Source of the DNA: Isoetes taiwanensis
Taxonomy: Eukaryota; Streptophyta; Lycopodiopsida; Isoetales; Isoetaceae
Assembly: GCA_021234155.1 (NCBI GenBank)
Contig: JAJEKV010000004.1
Coordinates: 372,001-436,000 of the forward strand
Length of the DNA stretch: 64,000 bases
Direction: 5' to 3'
A program made the translations under genes and the position numbers. Positions 32,457 through 44,045 of this stretch are shown here, piece after piece. How positions within the stretch are numbered: position 1 is the first letter of the stretch; each line of letters opens with the position of its first letter. Below the pieces are notes generated by a model, which saw only the letters and a list, made by a program, of their open reading frames with translations, searched no databases and was not told the origin of the DNA.

Positions 32457-34916
32457 AACACTTTCTATAGGATCACGAAAATATTTCTTCAAAGCAGGTT
32501 TTTCTTTTAGCACCACATCCAAATCATTCATATATGCATCGTCTATCTCAACTGGCACGACACTATCAAAACCTGTATTAACAGCCTGCGCAATGTTGGA
32601 TATATCACGCAGAGGCTGATTTCCAAACGACGAACACAAACAAGCTGCCTTCTCCAAATTCCCAGATAATCCAACATTCAAATTTTTAACATTATTATGA
32701 AAAGACTCGCCATACGTCTTACCACTATTCATCACGTTCATAGCCGAAGCTTTTGCGACAACTCCACTTTGATCATAACGCTGATATGCTTCGGCACTCT
32801 TATGATCTGTGATCCTCATACCAACTTCAATCGGCACACCTGATACTGCCATCTGTGTAATTGCAGTGCTCCTGCAACTCTTGTTCGTAAAGTTCCCTTC
32901 AATCCCACAGATTTCAACCATATCCTTCATCCAAGTCCCAATGGTTTTCCATGACACATGATTTGTATTATACCAAACATCTTTTCTCGGACGATTAATT
33001 GCCTGTAAAAACACAAATCTGCCACCAAACTTATCCTGCACCTCGTACTTTGGAAGATGGAACTCTAACTGCCTCCAACGCTCTATCACATCACGTTTAT
33101 AACATCTTACGGGCTCCCTGAAATCCTCAGGTTTGCATTTGTTGATGCCGCCATGCCAATTCTTGCTGGTCGTCTCACAATACTCTAAGTATTCATTCAC
33201 AAAATCCCTTTCAACAAAGAACTGAAAGTCCCTGACCTTACATAACTTTTTGCCCCAAGATGACTAAAAAGAAAAAATGTTCGTGACATACAATAAAAGT
33301 TAAGAACCTCTTCTTTGAAGACCCAATTTTCGTGGTAACCGAGGCCGCTAAGATGCAATTTGTCGACTGGTCCTCCCTACTCAATATATCAGACTTCTTC
33401 CGCTTTGGAGTGAAGCCACCTGCGACAGAATCTTCCATTGCAACCTCCAAAGCCTTACGTGCCTTCATAAACCTGACATCCTTATAAATGTCGATCACTT
33501 TCTCTTCAATACGTGTATTCATAACCCTAGCATCTTGTGCTCGACGTAATATTCTGTTAAAACCACGGAATAAATTCTGCAACCTGCACAACAGAAAACA
33601 TGTTAGAATAAAGAAAAGTACACAAACAAATAAAGAAAAATAAATAGTATACTTATGAGTCTGGTGGATATGGCTTCCCATCAATTCGACGCACACATAG
33701 CATAAACTGCTCTAAATTGTCAGCAAGATTATTCAATTCCATGTCTTCAATCTTAACATCAATTGATTTTCCCACGTGCATCCGCCATGCATCAAATCTT
33801 CCCTGCACCCATTCGTCCTTTGTTTCCAAAGAATTCTCAAAAGCATTACTGACCCTGCTAACAAGTTCTGGATCTAGATCAACAAACCCCCAGTCTTCAA
33901 TGGTTTCTTTCCGCGATGTCGATCAGTCAAAATATCACTCATATCCATGCTATTATTTCTGTCCACTCCAACTGTCATTTCTTCTGTAACCACATTAAAA
34001 GTCGACCCTATTTCAATATTCTTTCCATCATCTGTATTCAAGGTCTTCCCATCAGCAACAGGCTCAGATGTTAAAACTGGACTGCCATCCTTCAAGGACT
34101 CGTCAAATGGGATACCAAGACTAAAAGATGGGTCATCAGCAACTACAGATGTATCTGGAACACATCAACACTTTTAGTAACCTACTAAACCTATTCAACC
34201 TACTAATAAACAAATAACTAACCTTTGACAGCTGCAGACGCTTCAACCTCCTCTGCTACAGCATTCCTGACTCCACATCCATCTGCAACAACTTGAACCT
34301 CCTCTGCTACAACATTCCTGACTCCACGGCCGTCTACAACAACCAAATATTAGACATGCATTAAAAAAAAACAACATGCATTAACTATTACCTCCAAAAC
34401 CGAGTTGTTCGGAAGTAAAAGCTTCATTTACACGAAATCTTGAACCTCCAGAACCATCTGCAAAAATAAAAATGCATTGAAGACTTGCATGCAAACAAAA
34501 AAAACCAAATCTAGACCCTAAACCTTACTTTCAGAATCTATAGACAGTACAGAACATTCTTCCGAACAACTAGTCGCCGGAATCAACAATATATCCTTCC
34601 CTAAACATGCAAACCAAACAAAAACACTTAAAAAATAAAAAAATCATGAAAACTTCAAGAACCTGCGAAAAAAACCTTCGACATTTGTCTTTTCCACTGC
34701 AACTTCGGTAATATTAGCTTTTACTACAGCTATTGAAGAAGAATCAGCAACAAAAAACCCTATAGCCACAAAAATCTCTATAGAAGTAAGAAAAAAATAA
34801 AATCTGCCTTCAAAACGCTTCTGCCGAGCAAGCGCCTCCATCTTAGTTGCTTGGCTTGATGGAGCTCGCGGAGGTCTGCCCTGGCGCCTTGACGGAATCA
34901 TGTCGCAGAGAGGAGC

Positions 34917-34919
34917 AGA

Positions 34920-34956
<37 letters not shown>
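34917..34956. repeat. Poly(A) run of about 37 bases
   Basis: A nearly pure A run on the plus strand. It lies close to the presumed start of the recombinase gene (minus-strand ATG near 34902) and could instead be the tail of an inserted retroelement. Confidence 0.9.
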
Positions 34957-34957
<1 letters not shown>

Positions 34958-35019
34958 GAAGGCAAAAGGGGGAGAAAAAAAAAGTCTCCCCTATTTCAAT
35001 ATTGTGGGGGAAGGGGAGT

Positions 35020-35600
35020 TGGTTTCCCTTTCTGGGTGCCGGTGACCCGCTCCCGGCTACCGCCGGTCGCGGGACCCCACCGGACACCCGGAAAGGGGTC
35101 CCAACTACCCTTCCCCCATACAGAGGCGCCATTAAGCACAGAGGCGTATAGAAGTTAAGGCGCACAGAGGCGCCACATAGAGGCACACAGAGATTAAGGC
35201 GCACAGAGGTACGATTAAACCTAGAAGCGCCCTGCAAAGTCAGCATCTCTGGCATCTTCGACAAAGTCGGCATCTCTGGTATCTTCGCTCATCTCCAGCA
35301 TCTTCAGCTAAGCTCTAACATCTCTGGCTATGTTCTTTTTTAGCTGCTGCCCGAAACAGATGCATCCCTTGTCTATTTCCAATATTATCCCTCTTAATTT
35401 CAATCTTAGCAAGGGAGATATAGTTACTGCCTCAAAATCGCCCTTGCCGAGACACAAAACCTGCTGCTGCTCAGAATTTGCACAAAATTTGACGATTCAA
35501 GCTCAACTATGGAGTGGGCATCCACGATGCAACACTTCGGAAGTAGGATTAGAGCCATGCCTGAAATGAACAGTCCCAAAAGTATGTACCAAATTTTAAA
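35020..35600. other. GC-rich block and short repeats, no gene
   Basis: Near 35030-35110 a GC-rich stretch has several short inverted repeats. From 35110 to 35225 the phrase GGCGCACAGAGG or a variant occurs five or so times, and from 35235 to 35330 GCATCTCTGG.ATCTTCG occurs three times. I see no conserved frame. Confidence 0.5.
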
Positions 35601-35899
35601 GGCGGGGTAAAAATTAATATATTACAAAAAATTTATCGCGGCGGTTCTCTTTCCCAATATTCATGTTATCAGTCACTTACATAAGGCTAAGGATCACATA
35701 CGGGCTATAGATTTCTCTTATAGAAGTCACTTATAGATTAAAGATCTGCTTTGATCATGGATCAATTCGAAGACACGCGGGATTTGAACCCGTGTTTGCC
35801 TTGTGTTTTCGTGCCCATAGGATACATGGGGGTTGTTGTCGACGACCATGGGATTCCCACTATTTTTCCATTTGATTATAGCAATGTTCTGCAACTTCT

Positions 35900-36247
35900 C
35901 ATTTCTTTCTAGTTCTTTGTATATTTGCACCATCCGATGGTAGTCAATGGGTTTTGAGCCTGGGTGGGGGTCGCCGAGAACCAATGGCTTGACCATTAGG
36001 CCACCAACGCGATGGATATCTTTTTCATTTTCATTTCATTTCTTCTTCTTTTTTTTTTTTTTGCACTATCCGATAGTAGTCAGTGGGTTTCGAGCCTCGG
36101 GTGGGGGTCGCCCATAACCAATGGCTTGACCACTAGGCTGCCAGCGCGATGTATATCGTTTTTTTTTTTTCCCAGTCATTGGGTTTTGAGCCTGGGTGGG
36201 GGTCGCCCATAATCAATGGCTTAACCACTAGACCAACATCGCGATGA
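35900..36247 (-). repeat. Three tandem tRNA-like SINE units
   Basis: Read on the minus strand, three units each begin CATCGCG.TGG..GCCTAGTGG, continue TCAAGCCATTGGTTATGGGC and GACCCCCACCC, and have a B-box-like GGCTCGAAACCCA. The first two are followed by A-runs of 10-18 bases. They start near 36245, 36155 and 36012. The leading part resembles the A box of a tRNA and the pair of boxes fits an RNA polymerase III promoter. The last unit runs on into an unrecognised body down to about 35730 that includes a second T-arm-like GGGTTCAAATCCCGC. Confidence 0.65.
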
Positions 36248-36301
36248 TTTTCATTACTTATTTATGTATTCATTACTTATTTTTGGCACCGCACAAAAAA
36301 A

Positions 36302-38425
36302 ATGGAGACAATAGGTGACATCTCAAAAGAAGATCTTTTGAACTGGATAAAGGAACTCTATAGTACTCCTGAGGTGGAACAAATACTGTTTGAAGGAGAG
36401 CCTAAAGAAATATTCTCTGTGGCAGATGTGGAATGTGCACTACGGAAAATGAACAATGGCAAAGCTAGCGATTCAAACGGGCTTTCGATTGAATTGCTTA
36501 AGTGGGGAGGAGATAAACTCCATATGCTCTTAGCTAATTTATGTAATGAATGCCTTATAAAGGGCAATTTTCCAGGTGATTGGTGTATTAATAGGACCAT
36601 TCCTATCTATAAGTCTGGAAGCAAGAATGAAGTGAAGAACTATCGAACAATCTTGGTAAGCAATGTTTTTGCTAAACTCTTTGCATCTATGTTGGAGAAC
36701 AAAATTTCTTCTTGGGCTGATAAACATGATAATAGAGCTATTGGATAGGCAGGTTTTCGAAGTAATTACTCAACATTAGATCATCTAGCTACTTTGTGAG
36801 TAATGACAGAAGGAGCAAAAGGCTCTGGAAATAAAAGGTATGTGGCCTTTATTGATTTAACAAAAGCATTTGACAGGGTTAGTAGAAAAGAGTTTGCTTT
36901 GAGACTAAATGATCTTAGTATCCCAGATGAATTGAAAAATGCTGTAGCTTGTTTGTATAAACAGGTCCTAGTAGAGCTCTCTTTTCCATTCGCTGGAACA
37001 AAAAAGTTGCAAACACAATTGGTGTAAAACAAGGATGTCCCTGCTCCCCTACCCTCTTCGGCTTATTTATTGATGAGCTAGAGAGCTGGTTGGCCAGACT
37101 TGGTGGTGTTGGAGTTAGACTTGGGAAGTATATTATTCAGCTTTTGTTATGTGCAGATGACATAGTACTAATCTCCAAAACAGCAAGCGGTTTACAGCAG
37201 CATTTAAATGTTCTAGATGCTTTTTGCGCTGAAAAGCGATTATCCATAAATACAGATAAATAAAAAATTATGGTGTTCGGGGGGCATGATACCGCAATTT
37301 TCTCTATTGGAGGAATACCTTTACAGAAAGTAAGTGAGTATAAATATCTTGGAATTGAAGTATCACAGAATTATAGATGGAATGTGGCAGCACAAAAGAG
37401 GGCTTCAGGAGGCATGCAGGCATTATACAATATGCTTCATCAGTGTAAAATCAATAATTTTGATCACTGGAAGTTGAGATGATTGCTATATGGTGTTCAA
37501 GTGAAACCAGTGATCCTTTATGGTAGTCCCATTTGGGGGGCAGGATTATCAAAGAAGAGCTGGAATGAAATTGAAAAGGTTCAAAAGAGGTTTTTGCTCA
37601 TAGAATTTGGGGCGAAACCCCAAACACCATATGAAATGTTGTTGGCAGAGGCAGGCATGCTTCCACTTGAGGTAGAAGCTCTTTGCAGGACTATGTCAAT
37701 AATATACTTGCTATGGATGGTGATCGATACCCTAGATTGGCTTTAGAGCAATCCACTGTTAAAGGTTGGTATTCGGAGGTCAAACATTGGGCAGAAAGAT
37801 GGCTAGGTGCAATCTGGCCTGTCTCGCTTAAGTTCATGGAAGTTCACGCACAGGTTTCTGAAATAGTTGTCAAGAAAATGTGGATATTGGAGTCAGAAAA
37901 AGAGGTTAAAAAATAGTTTTACCTAACAAATGTCAATGACTTGCAGGAATACAAAGAACAGAAGTATCTCTTATCCAATATTGATAGGAAAAGACGGATG
38001 CTTATTTCTCAATGACGAGTGTCATCGCATACACTCCATATAGAGACTGGAAGGTGGACTGGTACTCCTCGTAATCAGAGATTGTGTCCTGCATGTCTAG
38101 AGCTAGAAATTGAAACAGAGGAGCATGCTTTCCTGAGCTGTGCTTCTTATGCACATATTCGTGATGTCTATGATATCCAGGTAACCTCTTTAAAAGATCT
38201 TTTTGATATACCAGCACATCTTTTAAGCTCGTATATGAAGGCCGTTTGGCAAGAAAGAAAAGACATAATGAATCTATTTGAGTTCATGAAAGATTTTGAG
38301 TTAATGTGCTCTGGATTGAGCGTCTTGAACAATAAATCTTGTATCTTTTTGCCATAGAGGCCTGGGGGTCTAAATGGCTTGATCAATATATTTATATTTA
38401 TATATTTATTATTATTATTTCCTTA
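36302..38425 (+). pseudogene. LINE ORF2, nearly complete reverse transcriptase
   Basis: Successive frames give VECALRKMNNGKASDSNGLS, NYRTILVSNVFAKLFASMLE, RYVAFIDLTKAFDRV, then VKQGCPCSPTLFGLFIDELE, LLLCADDIVLI (C in place of Y in YADD; near 37150), YKYLGIEV, VKPVILYGSPIWGAGLSK, and a C-terminal SHTLHIETGRWTGTPRNQRLCPAC...EEHAFLSC motif. About five stops or frameshifts (36748, 36800, 37029, 37263, 37480, 37700, 37915) break an otherwise well preserved protein, so it is fairly young. There is no endonuclease domain, so the copy is 5'-truncated just after the SINE trimer. The 3' end has AGGCC-TGGG-GGTCT and then TTTATAT/TTA units to 38425. Confidence 0.88.
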
Positions 38426-38695
38426 GTACGATAAGACATAGATGACGGGAATCTCATGGTAGTCGAACAGCAAACCATGTATCATAAGGGCACATAATAG
38501 ATACCTGTAAAAGGCAAAGAATGCGTACCTCATTTGAAGTCCAGTTTTTATCTTCTTTTTGCAAGACATACACAGAGGAGGATTGAGAAAATTTTACATG
38601 TGATACTTGTAAAAGAAGAAGAGGACATATCTTTTAAAGTATTGATGTTTAAGTTGCGTGATCTGCATAAAAGAAGATCAAGAAAACGTACCTCA

Positions 38696-41098
38696 TTAGT
38701 ACAACAACTCCTTGTAGACGATATTTGTAGTGCACCTCGTAGTGTTCTCTGGTGAAAGGAGGATGAGCGCATCTTGTCTTGTCCGCATGCGTGTAAGTGC
38801 AGTGTATAGTTGGCCATGTGCGAATACATTAGTACGAAGGTCGACGATGACGCGATCCAATGTTAATCCTTGACAGCTGTTGAAGGTGGTCGCATAAGAC
38901 AATCGAAGGGGTAATTGCCGCATGTGAATGGTCCAGGGCCGGTTCTCTGGATGATAAAAGAAGTCGGTCCTGGAGATTGGGTAGGTGCATGCATCCTCCT
39001 GATTTGCCTCATCTAATACTTTTACCATCACAAACTTTTCGTGCATTGACACGATCATAACTCTCGCATTTTTCACCAGACCCTTTTCCATGTCTAGTCA
39101 TTTCATAACGTCGCATATAGCACCTACCTTAAGTTTGAGTTCATGGTTAGATATTCCAGAATGTGTGAAGTTATTAAGGAAATCTGATGTGGCATAGGGG
39201 TGGTCATGTATGATTTCGTCTTGTTCAGTGATATGATCATGGCTGTAATATGGTTTATCACGATTAGGAACTCTACTAAGAATGCGATCATTGAAACTAT
39301 CAACACTTTTATTAATTGGTGACAAAATGTTGCGTTTCTTGCATGCTGTAGAATCTCGAAGGACGTCGGATGGATAGAGAAAGTCAATGCTATCTTGCAC
39401 GCTAGTAGTTACGTTGAAGATATCCAACGAGACTGTGGATTCTTCCCAATTCTCTCCTATCTTATCAACAAAACGCATCAGTTCAGGGTCATGTGCATTA
39501 CGTATTGGTTGTTCCAATCTCAGCACACGAAAACTTTGCCACAGTGGCGAGGATTTTATGGACGCATTATATGCTGCATTCCTTCCTCCTCCCTTGACAA
39601 CAGGCGCGACCTGTCTGAAATCTCCAGCACCAATAAAGTGTTCGCCACCAAAGGGAAGACTATTTCTATATAGTCTTTGCAATAGATGATGCGCGCTTTC
39701 TATGACAGCTTTGTTAGCCATTGGAAATTCATCCCAGATAAGTACCTTAGCCACAATAAGTAGATCTGCTACTCCAGAATCACGTTCTATCATTGAGTGA
39801 AGGCTCGCGTTATTTTCTTCCACGGGGATTTGAAACAACAAGTGGGCTGTTCGTCCCCCTGGGTACTGGAGAGCGGCTAATGTTGTCTTACCACATGGAA
39901 GCACCATACCTTTGTTGCCTCGTATAGATAGGCATACGCAATTCAACAAGAAAGTCTTTCCTCTGCCAGCTTTTTCGTCGATGAATATGGGTTGGTTACT
40001 TTTTGATAATTCTAACCATTCACGAATGAAAATGTATATTTCCTGTTGGTCATTATTCATTATTTTTTTCATTTGCAACACAGTATCTAAATACCTCTCA
40101 TGGTCGGAAAATTTATGTAATTCATACATGATATTTCTTCCGAGACGAGGTTGTAGTTGTAGACCAAATGCCATGATGTTAGTACTATGTTGTGTTAGAA
40201 TATTGTTGATTAAATGAAGAGATTCATTGAAAGCGGTTGTCTCATCATTTGAATATTCATCTAATAAGTCCACACTGATCGGTATTTTGAACTTGGTCCA
40301 TAGCTCAATTGCTGGACCTTGATCAAGCAATAGCATGGCAAAAAGGAATCGCAGTTGTATGGGACCCAATGATAGGGAAACAACTTCGTCCATGACTAAT
40401 ATTGCCTCTCTATGTGCTGTGAGCAATCCTTCTGCCTCTGCAGCTTGCTGATATGTCTCATATTGTTGTTCATTAACAATTTTCAGCTCATCCCATGTTC
40501 TCGCAGGGCGATGTAGCAGGATTTGTCTCGGATAGAATGCTTCTCCTACTCGAGGTAATAGCAATCGTATCCTACATATAATTGGTTGCCTGACCCTCTT
40601 CTTCACTATGTTCCTCGTAAACCCCGCCCGCTCTTGTTCCACATGTGTTCCAGATTCGATTGCCAATGCTGGATTGTATACAGTCATTGTATGTTGTTCA
40701 TAATATTCAATGTATGTGAAGGCATCAAATTCAAGGCATACAGGGCGTAAGAAATATCTATCTAACAAAGATCTTGTGTTTGGATGTGGTAGATGCAGGG
40801 GTAGGCATTTTACGACATGAGACTTACTTGTTATTTCATATGACATTGTTCTCCATGCAGCTTCTGTGGCTGATAGATAACGTGCCCTCAAATAATCTTG
40901 TATTTCATCTCTAGGAAGTCCCTTAGCAGCTGTTCAGGTGGAGTGGTATTTTTTATTTGATCATTGTTCATCGAAGAGGATTCTGCAACCGTTTCATGTT
41001 CATTGCCTAAAGAAGATGGTATAGAAGTTGAGTGTCTATTCTGGGTTACTTGAAAACTGGCATGCCTTGTAAATATAACCATAAAGATAAGAGAATAC
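38696..41098 (-). pseudogene. Helitron PIF1-like helicase domain
   Basis: After SYLYGYIYKA (41085-41050) and a frameshift near 40930, the frame 40891-38696 reads ARYLSATEAAWR, then Walker A as EKAGRGKTFLLNCV, Walker B as VLIWDEFPMA, GAGDFRQVAPV, RLEQPIRNAHD, LKLKVGAICDVMK, then YATTFNSCQGLTLDRVIVDL and LYTALTRMR. This is the full set of PIF1-family motifs. A single in-frame TGA at 39100-39098 falls where related proteins have R or N (..MRNLD..), which suggests one C-to-T change in CGA. Otherwise 730 codons are open, so the copy was active recently in evolutionary terms. Confidence 0.92.
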
Positions 41099-41264
41099 AT
41101 GGAAGTCGCATTTAATTAAAGTGGGACAAATCTCGAATTTTGGGACTCAGACTGAAAATGGGACTCATACTCAATTTTTTTTTGAATTGAGTGCTTGAAT
41201 AGAATTGTGTCTTAATAAAACAACAATAACATTTACAAACAACAAACCGAGAAAATAAGGGGAG

Positions 41265-41560
41265 ATGGTGAAAAGGTTTGAAGGGGGTCGGAGGGTGGGC
41301 AAGAGGCAAGTAGAGAGGGGGAGGAGGATGGGCAAGAGGCAATGGAGGGGGGGGGATGGGAAAGAGGCAACTGGAGAGGGGAAGAGGATGGGAGAGAGGC
41401 AACTGGAGAAGGGAAGGAAGATGGGCAAGAGGCAACTGGGGAAGGGAAGCAAGATGGGCAAGAGGCAACTGGGGAGGGGCAAAGAAAGGGGGAGGAGGAT
41501 GGGCAAAGGGGCAAATGGGAAGGAGAGAGAAAGGGCAAAGGGGGCAAAGATGGGAAATGG
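41265..41560 (+). repeat. Purine-rich minisatellite
   Basis: About eight units of roughly 30 bp built on GATGGGCAAGAGGCAACTGG, AGAGGGGAAGAG. G-runs of three or more recur regularly, so the strand could form G-quadruplex or triplex structures. All three plus frames stay mostly open simply because the units lack stops. Confidence 0.9.
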
Positions 41561-41919
41561 GCAACCTTTAGTAATTATAATCAATATAATTATAATAATC
41601 AATATAATTAATAAATATAATTAACATTATTATAATTAATTAAAAAAAAACAATATATATAAAAAAAACAATTATATTCTCGACTAGTGGGGCGAGAAGC
41701 CGCCCACAAAATCAGACTAAAAAAACTGCCAGAAGCGCCCAGAAGCTTCTAGTTCTTGTATCCTCTGTTTTGTTTGCACATCGGCCTTCCAAATCTTTGG
41801 CCATTTTGGCTGTTTTTCCTCCTTTCTGTGTACAGCGTTGCCCATCCTCGCGTGATGCTCCTAAAGAGCCCAGTCCGGCCTCTGGGCTTACTTTAGGCTG
41901 AGCCTGGCAGCAAATCCGG

Positions 41920-42945
41920 CAGCTCTTTGCTGCTTCAAACTCCTTTTGAGCTCGGTATCAGAATCAGAAGAAGAATGGCAATGCAGAGTGCCAGATCCAG
42001 TGTGTCAAACATCACGCTCGTATGCCAGGCCACACGATTTCCCAACCCATGCTATTCATCTCTGATATCGCAGGGAATCGGCGGATCGGCGCATTCGCAG
42101 CAACTTGTGGGGGTTTCAATCTCTGTTGCATTCCAAGGCGTAAACCAAAGCCAGGGCCTTTCGCAGCAGCTGCTACAGAAATCTGCTTCAGATATCAAGC
42201 TGGCTGCAGTGGCGAGAGATTGCGCAGAGCCGTTGGGTTATTTCAAATATTGGCTAGGAAATCGAATGGGGGGAATCCGATGGTGAAGAGTATGTTGGCG
42301 CAGGTTGCATCGGTGGAGCCGCTGATCAGCAACGCAATGTCTATGGTAGCTGCATTTGCTGTGTATGGGGATAATCCAGTGCACTGGAAGCCGCCCTCAT
42401 CTCACAGAAGAAAAATGGCCGAAGAATCCCAATCGGAATCCCAAAAAAAAAATCAGAATCAGAAGAATCACAATCAGATGCAGAGTATTACCCTTCGTGG
42501 ATGCATGCCCATGACCGCATCCGCATGCACGCACAGAAATAGCTGTAGCTCATCTTCCATAGCTCAGTACCAGGCTCATTTTTGTGTCTTTGACCCTTAA
42601 ATCGCTCGCATTGGTCTCGCAGTCTCGGATTCCAAGACACAGAATGGAAATGCCTTGATTGTTGCGCTCTTAGACCTTATAGTCTTTTCCTTTCCATTCG
42701 GTAGATCTAACAAGCAGTTGGGCTGTTTTTTTTTCTTGATGATTTAAGCTGCTTTGGTTTGCTGGATCGACTTGTAAACACAGACAATGTAAGGAACATA
42801 CCCTTCATGGAGCAAACGATGGATCCTCTGGCTTGAACGGGCAAATCGGCCAAGCCGAAATTGATTAGCAAGCCGGTGGGAGCTATGGCATTGGGAGCTT
42901 CTTCCAAGTGGTACAAAGGAACTTCTGTCTCAAAGGTATGTACCA
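41920..42945 (+). other. Possible captured host gene fragment inside the TIR element
   Basis: Composition is GC-richer than the rest of the element. The frame from ATG 41974 (MAMQSARSSVSNITLVC...) is Ser/Arg/Gln-rich and looks like a plastid transit peptide, and an overlapping frame (42022-42600) is open for 192 codons. Near 42840-42940 another stretch (SAKPKLISKPVGAMALGASS...) ends in CAAAG then GTATGT, a good splice donor. I do not recognise the source gene; capture by a transposon is inference. Confidence 0.35.
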
Positions 42946-43539
42946 AATTTTAAAATTCAAGCATGGGCGGAAAAAACAGGCGGGGTATTAGAAAAAAAAG
43001 GGGGTAAAATAATACGTTGAAAAAGAAAGTGTAAAATAAATGATTTTAAAATTCAAGCATGGGCGGGAAAAAAAGGCGGGGTATTAGAAAAAAAGGGGTA
43101 AAATAATACGTTGAAAAAGAAAGTATAAAATAAATGCTAATAATATAGGATTATATTTTGACGTGTCCCCAATTTCTCCTTTTATGTGTGTACTATTATG
43201 TTCACACGTTAAACATTATATTGCCATGGTGCACGTTTTCTAGGCATATATTCTTATTCTAAGGTAAAAATTTAACTTTGCGAAGATCATGATATATTTT
43301 ACACCTTGTTTAATCCATTTTGAAGGTTCAAGACACAAAATGGGGACAAGTACGTATTAATAGGTCTAATGCATATTAATAGATTTAATGCATAGGCCTA
43401 ATAGGCTCTCATAGGTTTAATGCACATGTTTACATTGGTTTAATTATTTCAATGTGCTTTCATAGGGATATTACATAAATTTACATTTTATAATGTATAG
43501 CTTTCATAGATTTAATGCATAGGTTTAGATTGGTTTAGA

Positions 43540-44045
43540 TTGCGAGTCGAGAAAGGCCCTCAGACTTGCGTTTTTCACTCTGAGCTGCCTTTCTCCACTC
43601 GCGAGTCGAGAAAGGCCATTAGAGGGGCCTTGAGGGTCTTTCTCGACTCGCGAGTTGAGAAAGGCCCTCAAAAATTTTTTTTTCTAGTTAAAAAAAAGGA
43701 AAAAAAAAAGTTTTTTTTTTGCTCTGAGCTACGTTTCTCGAGTCGCGAGTTGAGAAAGGCTGTTAGAGGGGCCTTGAGGGTCTTTCTCGACTCGCGAGTC
43801 GAGAAAAGTCCTCAACAAGCTTTTTTTTGTTTTTTTTCCTACACACCTGCCTTTTCCACAGAATTGGCCCACAGACTTGAGTTTTTCACTCTGAGTGCGT
43901 TTTCGCTCTGAGCCACTTTTCTCGACTCGCGAGTCGAGAAAGGCCATCAGAGGGGCCTTGAGGGTCTTTCTCGACTCGCGAGTCGAGAAAGGCTCTCAGA
44001 AGGGCCTTACGGCCTTTCTCGACTCGCGAGTCGAGAAGGGGCCTC
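43540..44045. repeat. Array of long perfect palindromes
   Basis: CTCGACTCGCGAGTCGAG, usually extended to TTTCTC...GAGAAA, occurs at about 43780, 43916, 43969 and 44013 in perfect form. Variants with one or two changes lie near 43600, 43638 and 43733, and a half copy at 43542. Units are 40-135 bp apart and separated by GGCC..CAGAGGGGCCTTGAGG-like spacers. Degraded relatives appear near 44500 and 44722. The array lies near the right end of the TIR element. Confidence 0.93.

Larger units (their letters stand above)
30288..32461 (-). mobile_element. Non-coding LTR retrotransposon (TRIM/LARD-like)
   Basis: Two long direct repeats (30293-30889 and 31915-32456) begin TGATACGAACCGG and end GCCGTAACA on the plus strand, giving TG...CA ends. 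AACAC flanks both sides (30288-30292 and 32457-32461), a 5-bp target duplication. On the minus strand the LTR at 31915 is followed by AGTGGTATCAGAGC, a primer site for initiator Met tRNA, so the element reads right to left. A purine tract GACGGGAAGGAA precedes the other LTR. The roughly 1-kb interior has no gag or pol, only tandem repeats. It must be moved by a related autonomous element. Confidence 0.93.
30186..34900 (-). pseudogene. Crypton/DUF3504-like tyrosine recombinase gene, split by an LTR element
   Basis: Minus-strand exons read: an acidic linker (34300-33900), a region ending WGFVDLDPELVS...NLEQFMLCVRRIDGKP (33890-33665), an exon 33582-33308 with LQNLFRGFNRILR...FMKARKALEVAMED, and the catalytic exon from 33263. 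The last holds RDFQFFVERDF, EYCETTSKNWHGGI, VWYNTNHVSWKTIGTWMKDM, then SCRSTAITQMAVSGVPIEVG and ITDHKSAEAYQRYD. This is the C-terminal half of the YR fold used by Cryptons and the ZMYM2/QRICH1/KIAA1958 group: the HxxR arginine is kept (H is K here), as are the later His and the terminal Tyr. The LTR element at 30293-32456 interrupts it after IES; the frame reopens beyond it and ends at TAA 30186-30188. The donor near 33658 reads ATAAGT instead of GTAAGT, and a frame mismatch at the 33308/33263 intron suggests decay. Polynucleotide T38 lies upstream near 34920. Confidence 0.75.

Noticed and set aside
34644-35273. Minus-strand frame of 209 codons upstream of the recombinase
   Set aside because: Mostly a poly-Phe run from the A37 tract and repeat sequence; at most the last part (from MIPSRRQGRPPRAPSS) could be the start of the recombinase gene.
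35760-35800. tRNA gene suggested by GGGATTTGAACCCG
   Set aside because: Only the T-arm is present; it lies in the body of the SINE-like repeat.
41112-41624. Five or six overlapping frames of 70-150 codons over the purine minisatellite
   Set aside because: Low-complexity products of a stop-free repeat unit, not genes.
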